A stretch of 64,000 nt of DNA from an uncultured Lentisphaerota bacterium. Lineage in GTDB: Bacteria > Verrucomicrobiota > Kiritimatiellia > CAIQIC01. Shown one piece after another: positions 49,515-57,960 of this stretch. Numbering within the stretch: the first letter of the stretch is position 1; each line of letters starts with the position of its first letter. A program made the translations under genes and the position numbers. The DNA lies in NCBI GenBank assembly GCA_903896925.1, contig CAITZM010000181.1, positions 1 through 64,000 of the forward strand. Reading direction: 5' to 3'. The notes beneath the pieces were generated by a model that was given only the letters and a program-made list of their open reading frames with translations, had not been told where the DNA came from and made no database searches.

Positions 49515-49889
49515 CTATCGCTGAACCTTGGGTGGTCGGAACCACCGAACCGCATGAACGATGAGCATTCCGATAAAAAAGTAAGCTGCATAATTGCCGA
49601 TGAAGCGCAGCGCAACCTTGCCAACAGTCATGTGCATGGGCAAATGTGCCGCACAATCAATAACGGCAAAGGGGAAGCCGTATCTGAACACCTTGAACCC
49701 GTCTGGCGTGACGGTGAAGTCATCCCCTCCAAAAACAATCAGCGGCTGGGACACCACAATGGCAAGAGCAACCAGTGTCGCAATGAAATAGGGTGCAAAT
49801 CGTCTCGTGTTTACGCTGCCGCCTAAAAGCGTTGTTGAGCGCACTTCATCCGCGCTTTCTTGAGCCCCGCTCTGTTCGTTGTCAGCCAT
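49515..49889 (-). CDS. small membrane protein, unknown function
   Basis: A 124-residue protein from the ATG at 49889, with two hydrophobic helices (FAPYFIATLVALAIVVSQPL and FIGNYAAYFFIGMLIVHAV) around a central DFTVTPDGFKVFRYGFPFAV domain. No strong ribosome site. It is convergent with the 49099 gene, 20 bases between the stops. Confidence 0.5.
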   Translation of the reverse strand: MADNEQSGAQESADEVRSTTLLGGSVNTRRFAPYFIATLVALAIVVSQPLIVFGGDDFTVTPDGFKVFRYGFPFAVIDCAAHLPMHMTVGKVALRFIGNYAAYFFIGMLIVHAVRWFRPPKVQR

Positions 49890-50117
49890 GATTGATGCTA
49901 TCGCTGGAGCCCGCGTTTGTCCATCCGCGTTCGCTGGTCGCGCCAAACCTCCAATAAATCGTTTGCGGATGCTTGCGTTGCGCTTGACCCACCCGATTTC
50001 CAAGCCTACGCTGCGCCCATGATTATTTCGGCGGCAGAAGGATGGATGATGTGATGACGGCAGCAGCAATCTGGACGTTCAGTAGCCCTTGAAGTTGTCT
50101 GAATGGCGAAAGGCACA

Positions 50118-50387
50118 ATGAGCGATTGGCTAAACGAGCTGTTCCTAATCAGGCAACCCAAGCCAAAGCGCGTGATAGCGATAATTTCTGTAATAATCGC
50201 CATTGCACTTGATGTGTCGCTGATTGTGCGCAAGCGCATCGATGCTGATTTCTTTCTTAATAGGTGCGGTCTGTTGTTGGACGTGTTCATCAGATATGCC
50301 GTAACGCTAGGCGTTGGTTTGGGTTTATTTTTCTTTCTTTGTGGCATCTATAAGTTTTTCATCCGCCACTTCGACAAGAAATTATAG
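50118..50387 (+). CDS. small membrane protein, unknown function
   Basis: An 89-residue protein; the ATG at 50118 has GAAAGG upstream, an ATG at 50103 being less likely. Helices VIAIISVIIAIALDVSLIV and FIRYAVTLGVGLGLFFFLCG. No family recognised. Confidence 0.5.
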   Translation: MSDWLNELFLIRQPKPKRVIAIISVIIAIALDVSLIVRKRIDADFFLNRCGLLLDVFIRYAVTLGVGLGLFFFLCGIYKFFIRHFDKKL

Positions 50388-50467
50388 GCATGGAAATCCC
50401 AACGTTTGTATTGAAGCATTGATGCAGGATTGCCCCCTGAAGGCGTGGCGGCAAAGGGCATGGAACT

Positions 50468-50552
50468 CAGGCTCCCCCAGACGGACAAGGCGACCCATTA
50501 GGTTCGTCAAGCTGCGTCACAGGGGCCGTAGCAGGCTTCAGCAGGTCAAGGG
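50468..50552. repeat. direct repeat A, copy 1
   Basis: Starts CAGGCTCCCCCAGACGG and ends GCAGGCTTCAGCAGGTC followed by AAGG. It matches copy 2 (51129-51203) with a few substitutions and one block of about 11 extra bases in the middle. The copies flank the 50724 gene. Confidence 0.75.
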
Positions 50553-50723
50553 CAGGGTTGGGGCTTCTGTAGGCCGATGATGAACCAGTCAAAACGGCAG
50601 TGATTTCTGAAAATGGGGGATGCGCTGCGCTTGACTATCTCGCAGGCAGAGCCGTAGCATCAACCGATGAATGAAATGATGAAGCCGCTCGCTATGGGAG
50701 CCCGTCACAGTGGAGGAGATTAG

Positions 50724-51092
50724 ATGAACGCAAACGTATTAATCTGGCATCTTCTCATCATAGTACCTGCCCTTATCGCAATTATATTCCGACGGAATTT
50801 CCTCGTCCGTATCCTGTGTGTTGGTTTCATAATCTTCTTCGCATGGAGTCTCATGGATGGCGGGTTTTGCGCTTCGATGCGAAATTCCCTAGCGCAGATT
50901 GACAGCAGCAGGGGACAAGAATACAGGGACGCATGGCTTGATGGGGCAAGGGCCACGCAGGCAATCGCAAACAAATATAGAATTCCATTTCTCGAAATTG
51001 TCCTCGTCATTTCTCTTGTTGCTTTAATCCCAGCTCAGAAACGGGTAGTAAATCCAAAGGGGATTGAACCGCCGCCCTTGAAGCGGGCTTGA
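50724..51092 (+). CDS. small membrane protein, unknown function
   Basis: A 122-residue protein with GGAGGAGA before the ATG at 50724. Hydrophobic segments VLIWHLLIIVPALIAIIF, ILCVGFIIFFAWSLM and FLEIVLVISLVALIP flank a polar middle. Both sides carry the direct repeat A, as if the gene moved or was duplicated as a unit. No family recognised. Confidence 0.55.
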   Translation: MNANVLIWHLLIIVPALIAIIFRRNFLVRILCVGFIIFFAWSLMDGGFCASMRNSLAQIDSSRGQEYRDAWLDGARATQAIANKYRIPFLEIVLVISLVALIPAQKRVVNPKGIEPPPLKRA

Positions 51093-51128
51093 ACGCCGCT
51101 CGTAGGCTCGGCGGGTCAGGCAGTAAAT

Positions 51129-51203
51129 CAGGCTCCCCCAGACGGGCAAGGCCCTATCAGGCTGCGTCACAGGTGCCGTAGCAGGCTTCAGCAGGTCGAG
51201 GAC
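51129..51203. repeat. direct repeat A, copy 2
   Basis: Second copy of the repeat at 50468-50552 (CAGGCTCCCCCAGACGGGC ... GCAGGCTTCAGCAGGTCGAGG). It lies just before the right end of the island. Confidence 0.75.
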
Positions 51204-51534
51204 TTGGGTTTCCATCGTTCGCGCCGCTTGCTGATGGGCAGGGGCATTGTTGGCGGGCGTTCATGATGCCTTGACGGTCAGCTTCGCATTCGGGAGATGC
51301 GGCAGCGTTTGTCCATCCAAGGTCACGGCAGGGCGTTGACGGCCCATTCCCTGCCCAGTTCCAGCGAGTGTCATCTGGTTCTCCGTCGCACCATCCGGTG
51401 GTACATCGGTGGCAACTTTTCGCCTTCACTACGCCCAAGTCGAGGAAAACGAGGATTTTGATAAGCAGCACAACCGCCTAAAAGGTCAATAAACTGTGCT
51501 AAATACTAATAATATCAATGAATTAAGGGCAATA
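51204..51534. other. right-end intergenic region of the island
   Basis: No gene supported. It contains a segment (51390-51420, CCATCCGGTGGTACATCGGTGGCAACTTTT) that mixes features of both att flanks (GGTGGTACATCCGGTGGTAC at the left, CCGGTGGCAACTTTTT at the right); it may be a decayed third attachment remnant. The last 100 bases are A/T-rich. Confidence 0.45.
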
Positions 51535-51600
51535 TTCGCAACGTGGGGGTCGTGGGTTCAAATCCCACTCGCTCCACCATTGATAACTCAATGGTTTATG
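51535..51600 (+). repeat. right attachment site (attR): duplicated tRNA-Ala 3' half
   Basis: Copy of 29215-29280 with two mismatches. It has the anticodon loop to CCA portion but no 5' half, so it is not a tRNA gene. Its TPsiC stem is GTGGG/CCCAC against GTGAG/CTCAC at the left: the two differences keep the pair. The original host 3' end is probably this copy. Confidence 0.85.
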
Positions 51601-51820
51601 GCTTGCGGCGGCAAGTCAGTCTTGGTCGGTGCCACTCCGGTGGCAACTTTTTCCCGGCTTCTGTTCCCTCGCCACCTGTGATTCCGCCCACCTCAGCCTT
51701 TTTCGCGCCAGCCTGTGCGCTGCCGTGGCGGCGAACGGCGAGGATACCCACCGCGGCCTGATAGTGCGCGAGCCTATTCGAGAGGTGCTGCCACACCGTC
51801 CGCTTCGACTTCGGCGTCAC
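51596..51820 (-). pseudogene. C-terminal remnant of a second integrase
   Basis: The minus strand reads TVWQHLSNRLAHYQAAVGIL then AVRRHG, which lines up with TVQRYISNTFAHFQSAVDTLATR of the island integrase, followed by a tail of similar length up to the att hairpin. Only the end from just before the catalytic Tyr is left, and that Tyr is replaced by His in the aligned QHL. It shows that another related element once occupied the same tRNA site. Confidence 0.65.
51631..51652 (+). terminator. hairpin with T run after attR
   Basis: GCCAC-TCCG-GTGGC followed by AACTTTTT. It may have ended the original tRNA transcript in the uninterrupted chromosome. Confidence 0.4.
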
Positions 51821-51892
51821 CAGGCCTAGGAAAAGCGCTTGCGTTGCCTTTCCAATCCTTGGAAACTGTCCCTATCTACCACGGAGTCTGCC

Positions 51893-54241
51893 ATGAAACG
51901 CCTGCTGTTGTTGCTGCTGATGGGCGCGCGCTGCGTCTGCGCCGCGGAGACGCCGCCGCCCGCCGAGAACCTCGCGCTGGGTAAAACCTATAAACTCGAT
52001 CCGCGGCCGAATTACGCCCACTGTACCGACCCCGGCGACCGGACCCAGCTTACCGACGGCCGGTATACGCAGGGCCATTTCTGGACGCAGAAGTCGACCG
52101 TCGGCTGGAACCATACGAGCGGTGTGAGCATCACGCTCGACCTCGGCACGGTGCAGCCCATCCGCGGGGCGGCGTTCAACACCGCCGCCGGAGTGGCCGG
52201 CGTCGAGTGGCCGCTCGGGATCACGGTGCTGGTCAGCGATGACGGGAAAGCTTTCTTCCCCGCGGGCGAACTCGTCGGCCTCGACGCCCGGCACGGCGGG
52301 CCGCCGCGCGCGGGGTACGCGGTGCACCGCTTCTGGACCGACACCCTGCGCACGCACGGCCGCTACGTGCAGTTCCTGGTCGCGCCCGGCGGGCCGTTCG
52401 TGTTCGCGGACGAAATCGAAATCCACCGGGGCGAGCCGGACTGGGTGCAACTGCCGTTCTCCGGCGCGGCCATCACCGATGCCCGCGCCTACCGCACGCA
52501 CCTCGCCATCGAGCGCCGGCTGCGCGACGATCTGTCGGCCGTGCGCGCCGCCGCTGCACAGCAGGCGCTGACGAACGAACTGGATGCGATCGCCCGCGAG
52601 CTGGCGCAGTTGCCGCGTACGCACGGCCCGGATTTCCGGGCGGTGCTGCCGCTGAACGAGCTGCACGCCCGCATCTTCCGGGTCCAGGCCGCGCTGTGGC
52701 GCGCGCAGGGCTGCGCGCCGCTGACGCTCTGGGCAGGCAACCCGTGGGACCCGCTCGACCACCTCGCCGCGCCCCCGCGCGCAGCCACGAACGCCGCGCT
52801 CAGCGTGGCGCTGATGAAAAACGAGTACCGCGCCGCAGCCTTCAACCTCGCCAATGCCGGGGCGCATGAGGCCCGGGTGCGGCTGCGGATCACCGGGCTG
52901 CCGAGCGGCGAAAACCCGCCGTGGATCACCGTACACGAGGTCGCCTGGACCGACACCAAGAGCGGCCAGCCCGTCGCCGCCGCGCTGCCGGAGGCCGGTC
53001 GCGACGGTCCCGATTTTTGCATCACCGCGCCCGCCGGCCTGACGCGCCAGGTCTGGCTGACGCTGCATCCGACGGCCGTGCCGCCGGGCGTCTATCGCGG
53101 CGCGATCGTGCTGCGCAGCACGACGGGCGAGCAGCGGCTGCCGCTGGAGGTGAAAATATCGCCGCTGCGCTTTCCCGCCGCGCCCGCACTGCATGTCGGC
53201 GGCTGGGACTACACCGATGCCGACGCGCGCTATGAAATCACCCCGCTGAACCGCGACGCGGTGATCGCCCACCTGCGGGCCCATTTCGTGGACTCGCCAT
53301 GGGCCGGCTCCGCGGTGCTGCCGGCCAACCGCGACACAACGCTGTTCGACCGCTGGCTCGCGCGCTGGCCGAAGGCGCGGCAGTACGGCGTCTTCGCCTC
53401 GGTCGGAGCGAAATTCGATGGCGCCGCGCCGGACACGCCGGAGTTCGCACAAAAGGTCGGCGACTGGATCAGGTTCTGGGCGGGCCATGCGGCCAAGAAC
53501 GGCGTGCAGCCGCAACAACTCCTGATCCATCTCGTGGATGAGCCGCATGAGGCGCGGCAGGACGAGATCATCCTCGCCTGGGCCCAGGCGCTGCGTACCG
53601 CGAACACCGGCGTGAAGATCTGGGAGGATCCGACGCACGGCAACCCGGCGAAGGCGAACCAGACAATGATGGCGGCTTGTGACGTGCTCTGCCCGAACCG
53701 GCCGATGTTCCTGGCGGGCAACCAGCCGTTCCGTGATTACTACGCGCAGCGGCACGCGGCCGGCACGGAGCTGGCCTTCTACTCGTGCAGCGGCCCGGCG
53801 CGGCTGCTCGATCCCTACGCCTATCACCGGCTGCAGGCCTGGACCTGCTGGCAGCAGGGCGCGCGGTCGAGCTACTTCTGGGCGTTTGGCGATGCCGGCG
53901 GCGGCTCGTCGTGGAACGAATACGCGCAGCAGCGCTCCGCCGCCTATACGCCGTTGTTCCTCGACCCGGCGGGCGTCACCGCCGGCAAGCACATGGAGGC
54001 AATCCGCGAGAGCATCGAGGATTATGAATACCTCGTCCTGCTGCGCGACAAGCTCGCCGCCGCCGATAAAGCCGGACGCACGGGGCTGCCGGTCGACCGC
54101 GCCCGCCGGCTGCTGGCCGGCGCCGCCGATCGCGTGCTGCATGCGCCCGACGCCGGCAAGCTCACCTGGTCCGCGCCGAAAGAGCGGGGCATCGCCGATG
54201 CCGTGCGCATGGAAATTCTGGAGGCGCTGGAGGCCTTGTGA
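51893..54241 (+). CDS. secreted GH123/DUF4091-like glycoside hydrolase-type protein
   Basis: A 782-residue protein from the ATG at 51893 with signal peptide (MKRLLLLLLMGARCVCAAE). An F5/8-type (discoidin-like) binding domain comes first (NLALGKTY, QLTDGRYTQGHFW, ITLDLGTVQPIRGAAFNTAA). A central beta region precedes the catalytic-type domain with LLIHLVDEPHEARQDEI, LAFYSCSGPARLLDPYAYHR and YFWAFGDAGGGSSWNEY, and the end motif ESIEDYEYLVLLRDK, as in DUF4091/GH123 proteins related to beta-N-acetylgalactosaminidases. First host gene right of the island. Confidence 0.72.
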   Translation: MKRLLLLLLMGARCVCAAETPPPAENLALGKTYKLDPRPNYAHCTDPGDRTQLTDGRYTQGHFWTQKSTVGWNHTSGVSITLDLGTVQPIRGAAFNTAAGVAGVEWPLGITVLVSDDGKAFFPAGELVGLDARHGGPPRAGYAVHRFWTDTLRTHGRYVQFLVAPGGPFVFADEIEIHRGEPDWVQLPFSGAAITDARAYRTHLAIERRLRDDLSAVRAAAAQQALTNELDAIARELAQLPRTHGPDFRAVLPLNELHARIFRVQAALWRAQGCAPLTLWAGNPWDPLDHLAAPPRAATNAALSVALMKNEYRAAAFNLANAGAHEARVRLRITGLPSGENPPWITVHEVAWTDTKSGQPVAAALPEAGRDGPDFCITAPAGLTRQVWLTLHPTAVPPGVYRGAIVLRSTTGEQRLPLEVKISPLRFPAAPALHVGGWDYTDADARYEITPLNRDAVIAHLRAHFVDSPWAGSAVLPANRDTTLFDRWLARWPKARQYGVFASVGAKFDGAAPDTPEFAQKVGDWIRFWAGHAAKNGVQPQQLLIHLVDEPHEARQDEIILAWAQALRTANTGVKIWEDPTHGNPAKANQTMMAACDVLCPNRPMFLAGNQPFRDYYAQRHAAGTELAFYSCSGPARLLDPYAYHRLQAWTCWQQGARSSYFWAFGDAGGGSSWNEYAQQRSAAYTPLFLDPAGVTAGKHMEAIRESIEDYEYLVLLRDKLAAADKAGRTGLPVDRARRLLAGAADRVLHAPDAGKLTWSAPKERGIADAVRMEILEALEAL

Positions 54242-54553
54242 CAGGGCGGCGGGCAAGGTGCTTCGTGGAAGCGGCGTCACGCCGCTTAGCCCAAACGCTT
54301 GGTGCGCGGCGAACCTGGCCCGTGAAGCGCCAGGGCGAAACAGGAACGCCGCGTCCACGCTTTCAACGCCTTCCATCTGTGCTGTGTTGGGTGGGGGTTC
54401 GCGGGGCTGGAAGCCCCGCCCACAGCAGAGGGAAACTGTTTTCTGCGCCAATCAGAAAGTTACGCGGCCGGAGGCCGCGTCCACGTTGACCATGCCCCTG
54501 CCTCGAGCTAGCGGCCAGCATCCGCCTTCGTGGAAACGGCGCCTCGCCGCTGA
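54242..54553. repeat. four palindromes between convergent genes
   Basis: AAGCGGCG-TCA-CGCCGCTT (54269-54287), GCGGGGC-TGGAA-GCCCCGC (54401-54419), ACGCGGCC-GGA-GGCCGCGT (54462-54480) and CGGCG-CCT-CGCCG (54537-54549). Three are preceded or followed by GTGG/CCAC words, a shared border. No gene is present. Confidence 0.75.
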
Positions 54554-55288
54554 TCAGTAGCCGTGACCGTCAAGCTGCATGGGATTGCACCAAAAATGAT
54601 TCCGGGTGCTGCTGCTGCCAATGGCCGTGAAATCTTCGCTGGAGATCAAGTCGGAGTGACCGTCGAAGCAGGCATAGGCGCCACGGTTGGTGTGCCGGAA
54701 GGTCATCCCCTCCTTGGGCCCGGAACTCAAATCGCCTGACGAACCCATCGCGCTCACGGAGCCTTCCCAGAACAACACATCGGAGGGCTTGAACTGGGTA
54801 TAGCGGCACGCATAGTTCGGCGCCAGCTTGCTGATCTGCGAGCCTCCACACGCGGCGCCATTCATGACATAAGAGGTGAGCTTCAGGTTCAGGCTGACGC
54901 CCGGCGTGGTGGCGGAGCGGTCGTTGGGACAGTGATAAACGCTCCGATCTTTGAGGTAGGCCCACAGCGCGCCATCGGTGTTGGTGCCGGTCAGGGGCTT
55001 GTGAGCGTCGAAAGCCCAGCCGGGCGGGCAGTCGGGCAGTTTGCCTTTATTATTATCCCAGTTCGGATAGGGCAGCACGCCGTCGTGGTCGCCGGCGTAA
55101 TGGAGGGAGGCCAGCACCAGTTGCCGCGCATTATTCATGCACTTCAGGCGGTTGGCCTTTTCGCGCATACCGGACAGCGAGGGCACCAGCAGCGCCAGCA
55201 AGATGCCGATGATGGCGATCACGACCAGCAGCTCGATCAGCGTGAACGCGGCCGTACGCCGATGGGTTACTATGCCTTGCATAATCAT
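54554..55288 (-). CDS. prepilin-like protein with H-X-DG-type tail (1)
   Basis: A 244-residue protein. The type IV prepilin/pseudopilin signal is clear: RTAAFTLIELLVVIAIIGIL, with the Glu at position 5 after the cleavage site. A soluble domain follows with YAGDHDGVLPYPNW, YHCPNDRSA and the ending FRHTNRGAYACFDGHSDLIS. This class of abundant prepilin-like proteins is typical of Lentisphaerae, Verrucomicrobia and Planctomycetes; their role is unclear. The start is ambiguous between the ATGs at 55288 and 55282, eight bases after the stop of the lipoprotein gene. Confidence 0.85.
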   Translation of the reverse strand: MIMQGIVTHRRTAAFTLIELLVVIAIIGILLALLVPSLSGMREKANRLKCMNNARQLVLASLHYAGDHDGVLPYPNWDNNKGKLPDCPPGWAFDAHKPLTGTNTDGALWAYLKDRSVYHCPNDRSATTPGVSLNLKLTSYVMNGAACGGSQISKLAPNYACRYTQFKPSDVLFWEGSVSAMGSSGDLSSGPKEGMTFRHTNRGAYACFDGHSDLISSEDFTAIGSSSTRNHFWCNPMQLDGHGY

Positions 55289-55296
55289 TGTCGGTC

Positions 55297-55740
55297 TCAC
55301 ATGGACTTCTGGAGCCGGTCAGTGAAAATTTTCTGAAGCTTTTGATCTACGGTGTCGATGACCTTACGACACGAAGCATTATCGCGATGCCCCATGTTCA
55401 CGGGCATAACTGTAACCGCAATCGCATGCGGACCCATATTTATGGCAGAGAATGACAGGTTTAAGCCAGTGGAACTAGGGAAGTAAAGGGCCACGGTGTC
55501 ACTGGGCAAGGGTTGCACTACAGTCAAGCCATGGTGGACCGCCAGTTCCGCAAACAGCCGAGCAATTTGTTGTCCATCTTCAACGCACTGCGCCGGCGAG
55601 ACATTCTTCACGTTGGCCACATAAGTGCCCACAGCGGGCTTACCGGGGCCACAGCCAGCAACACACGCAAGCAGCAATGCCACCCCTGCACTGACAACCC
55701 CAACTCCCTTACAGGCAAGAAACGTACGCGTCATGCTCAT
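55297..55740 (-). CDS. small lipoprotein, unknown function
   Basis: A 147-residue protein whose ATG at 55740 overlaps the stop of the previous gene as ATGA. The leader GVALLLACVAGC has a lipobox. The mature part has VEDGQQIARLFAELAVHHGL and LSFSAINMGPHAIAVTVMPV. Sits between two prepilin-like genes and is probably co-translated with them. Confidence 0.6.
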   Translation of the reverse strand: MSMTRTFLACKGVGVVSAGVALLLACVAGCGPGKPAVGTYVANVKNVSPAQCVEDGQQIARLFAELAVHHGLTVVQPLPSDTVALYFPSSTGLNLSFSAINMGPHAIAVTVMPVNMGHRDNASCRKVIDTVDQKLQKIFTDRLQKSM

Positions 55741-56474
55741 GGTGCCGTCGGCTCCATCTTGTATTTCCATTTGGAACTCTGATCCATTATGAATGACTCG
55801 GTGTGGCCATCGAAAAAAGCTGCCATTGCCGAATTCTTACGGTGAAAGGTACCAGGCGCGTTGCGTACGGTGGCATTATCCCAATATTCGCTGTTATTAG
55901 CCCAGCAAAGTCGAGCGTCATCGACTCCAATATTTGACATCCGTTCTCCATTGATGAAGACCGGAGTCCAAGGGGCAAAATTTGGGTTTTCTTCCGAAAT
56001 CATTACGGAGCCACCCGGGCGTCGCACACTACCCATGGTTTCTACATGGTATTGCGGGCCATCCTGCGTGTCTGACTTCAAGGCCACGCGATAATTCATG
56101 GAATAGGATCGTTTCGCTGAGGGTGTAGCAGGTCTCACGATGCGATAAAAGGAGGGGCACAAGTAAACCTTCATATCGCGCAGATAGGGGTATACCAAAC
56201 CATTGGTAACATAGGTTGGATTTGAAATATCATTTACCCACTGCACCCATTCCTTGTTATTGGGCAACCTCCCGTCATGGTCGCCCGCATAGTTAATGCA
56301 GGCCAGCACAATCTGCTTCTCGTTGTTAGCACACATCGCCTCGCGCGAGCGCTCCAAAATACCTGCCGCGGAAGGCATCAGCAAGGCCATCAGGATGGCG
56401 ATGATGGAGATGACGACCAGCAGTTCGATCAAGGTGAACGCCCGCCTGCACCGGCTCGATAACTCTTTTTTCAT
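55737..56474 (-). CDS. prepilin-like protein with H-X-DG-type tail (2)
   Basis: A 245-residue protein from the ATG at 56474 (MKKELSSRCRRAFTLIELLV), a canonical prepilin leader with a basic N-terminus. The soluble domain shares YAGDHDGRLPNNKEW and YLCPSF with the other prepilin-like protein and ends FHRKNSAMAAFFDGHTESFI. First gene of the three-gene set. Confidence 0.85.
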   Translation of the reverse strand: MKKELSSRCRRAFTLIELLVVISIIAILMALLMPSAAGILERSREAMCANNEKQIVLACINYAGDHDGRLPNNKEWVQWVNDISNPTYVTNGLVYPYLRDMKVYLCPSFYRIVRPATPSAKRSYSMNYRVALKSDTQDGPQYHVETMGSVRRPGGSVMISEENPNFAPWTPVFINGERMSNIGVDDARLCWANNSEYWDNATVRNAPGTFHRKNSAMAAFFDGHTESFIMDQSSKWKYKMEPTAP

Positions 56475-56746
56475 AATGAAACCCAACAGACTGGCGTCAA
56501 AATACGCTTTTTCCAAGGCTTGGCAACGACCAAACCCGATCTTCCCAGGGCTTGGACCGCCGCACCGCGGGTCATTCCCGGAACTTGACGGCACCGACTA
56601 AAGTCTCTGCCGCCCCCGGCGGGCTTGTCCCGCCGTGGCGGGATTTTCTGGCAGGCCGTGTCCTAGCCACAAAACGCCTTCACCTGCCGGACAAGCCGGC
56701 AGGGGTCGTATAACCACCGACCACAAGCCTTGGATCTTCCGGCGCG
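56475..56746. repeat. intergenic region with two palindromes
   Basis: CGGCGGG-CTTGT-CCCGCCG (56616-56634) and CCTGCCGG-ACAAG-CCGGCAGG (56683-56703) lie downstream of the PQQ-propeller gene at 56747 and upstream of the prepilin-like set, all on the minus strand. The two loops are related (CTTGT and ACAAG are complementary), suggesting one element in two orientations. Confidence 0.65.
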
Positions 56747-57949
56747 TCACTTCCCGGAGACGTCGAGGCAGACGAGGTCGCCGGCGTTGTTCTTCGCGTA
56801 GACGCGGCCGTTGGCGAGCACCGGCACGCACCAGCACTTGCCGCCGAGCACCTTGGCGCGGGCGATTTCCTTGAACGCAGCCGGCGACGGCTCAGCGATG
56901 ATCAGGTCGCCCTTCTCCGCGAGAACGATCAGCTTGCCGTCGGCCAGCATCAGCGACGCCTTGCCGATCGAAGGCTCGCTCCACTTCACCTCGCCGGTCG
57001 CCAGTTCCATGCAGGCGAGCGCGTTCTCGTCGAAGCCGTAGAGGAAACCGTTCACCAGCACGCAGCTGTTGAAGTGGTTCCGCATCTTGTTGCTTTCCCA
57101 GACTCGCTCGAGCGCGCTGCCGGTGAACTTCACCAGCGCACTGCCGTGGTTATATCCGGCCGCGATAAAAAGCTTGTCGCCGCTGACGAGGGGCGTGACG
57201 GCGTTGACATCGTATTTCGTCTTGAACGGATAGCGCGCCACCACCTTGCCGCCGTTCTGCTCGAGCACGGCGAGGGCGACGCCGTTGAAGTTGGCGAGAT
57301 AGTCCTTGCCGCCCAGACTGAACGGCTGGAGCGTGCTGTAGCCAGCCTGATCGCTGCCGTTTTTCCACACGAGCTGGCCGGTCGCTTTTTCCAGCGCCAC
57401 GACCGAGCCGTCGGGCGCGCCGGTCTCGAGCAGCAGCCGGTCCTTGAGGATCAGCGGCGAGCCGGCGAAGCCCCATGTGGGCACCTTGCCGCCGAAGTCT
57501 TTCTCCAGATTTTTCTGCCAGACGATTTTGCCGGTCGCGGCGTCGAAGCAGAACAGGCGGCCCATTTTGCTGACGGCGTAGACGCGGTCGCCCTCGACCG
57601 TCGGGGTGGCGAGCGTGCCGCCTTCCCAGTACTTGGGCATCAGCGGCGAGGGATAGGAGTGTTTCCACAGCTCCTTGCCCGTGACGGCGTCGAAACAGTA
57701 GATCGTGTCGGTCTCGTCCTTGTTGCCCAGCGTGTAGGCGCGGCCGGCGCTCACATGGACGGCGGAGCAGCCCAGGCCGACGTGCGCCTGCCAGAGCTGC
57801 TTGGGACCGCCGGCGGGCCACTGCGTCGTCCAGCCGGTTTCGGTGGAGATGCCGTCGCGCGTCGGGCCGCGCCAGTTCGGCCAGTCGCCGGCGTGCGCGA
57901 GCGGCGCGGCGGCCAGCAGGACGCCGAACAAGAGGTTGCGGATGGTCAT
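56747..57949 (-). CDS. secreted PQQ-like beta-propeller protein (1)
   Basis: A 400-residue protein from the ATG at 57949 with AAGGA eight bases upstream. Signal peptide MTIRNLLFGVLLAAAPLAHA, then GDWPNWRGPTRDGISTETGW, the usual opening of such proteins in planctomycete-like bacteria, and repeated blades such as YCFDAVTGKELWKHSY, FCFDAATGKIVWQKNL and VALEKATGQLVWKNGS. No haem or quinoprotein dehydrogenase domain is seen, so it may bind or scaffold instead of oxidise. Follows its paralogue at 57961 by 11 bases. Confidence 0.85.
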   Translation of the reverse strand: MTIRNLLFGVLLAAAPLAHAGDWPNWRGPTRDGISTETGWTTQWPAGGPKQLWQAHVGLGCSAVHVSAGRAYTLGNKDETDTIYCFDAVTGKELWKHSYPSPLMPKYWEGGTLATPTVEGDRVYAVSKMGRLFCFDAATGKIVWQKNLEKDFGGKVPTWGFAGSPLILKDRLLLETGAPDGSVVALEKATGQLVWKNGSDQAGYSTLQPFSLGGKDYLANFNGVALAVLEQNGGKVVARYPFKTKYDVNAVTPLVSGDKLFIAAGYNHGSALVKFTGSALERVWESNKMRNHFNSCVLVNGFLYGFDENALACMELATGEVKWSEPSIGKASLMLADGKLIVLAEKGDLIIAEPSPAAFKEIARAKVLGGKCWCVPVLANGRVYAKNNAGDLVCLDVSGK

Positions 57950-57960
57950 GGTCGTTTTCC

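Larger units (their letters stand above)
29215..51600. mobile_element. tRNA-Ala-integrated genomic island of about 22.3 kb
   Basis: Bounded by direct repeats of the tRNA 3' end, with a tyrosine integrase reading toward the tRNA directly at the left end and an excisionase-like gene next to it. G/C content is visibly lower than in the flanking host DNA. Cargo: DUF5131 protein, DNA methyltransferase, HTH and RHH regulators, primase-helicase, Sel1 lipoproteins, serine recombinase, ClpX-like ATPase, H1-like protein and small membrane proteins. No capsid, tail, terminase, relaxase or type IV secretion genes are seen. It therefore looks like a satellite or mobilisable island, not a complete prophage or conjugative element. 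Confidence 0.85.

Noticed and set aside
39692..51092. Integron cassette array for the many small genes of the island
   Set aside because: Genes point in both directions, no IntI-type integrase is present and I could not find convincing attC folds with paired RYYYAAC/GTTRRRY ends.
51535..51579. Possible second tRNA-Ala gene at the right end of the island
   Set aside because: Only the 3' half is present; no D arm or 5' acceptor strand lies upstream. It is the attR copy.
51872..54451. Minus-strand frame of 859 codons opposite the GH123-like gene
   Set aside because: Antisense shadow in GC-rich DNA without start signals or motifs.
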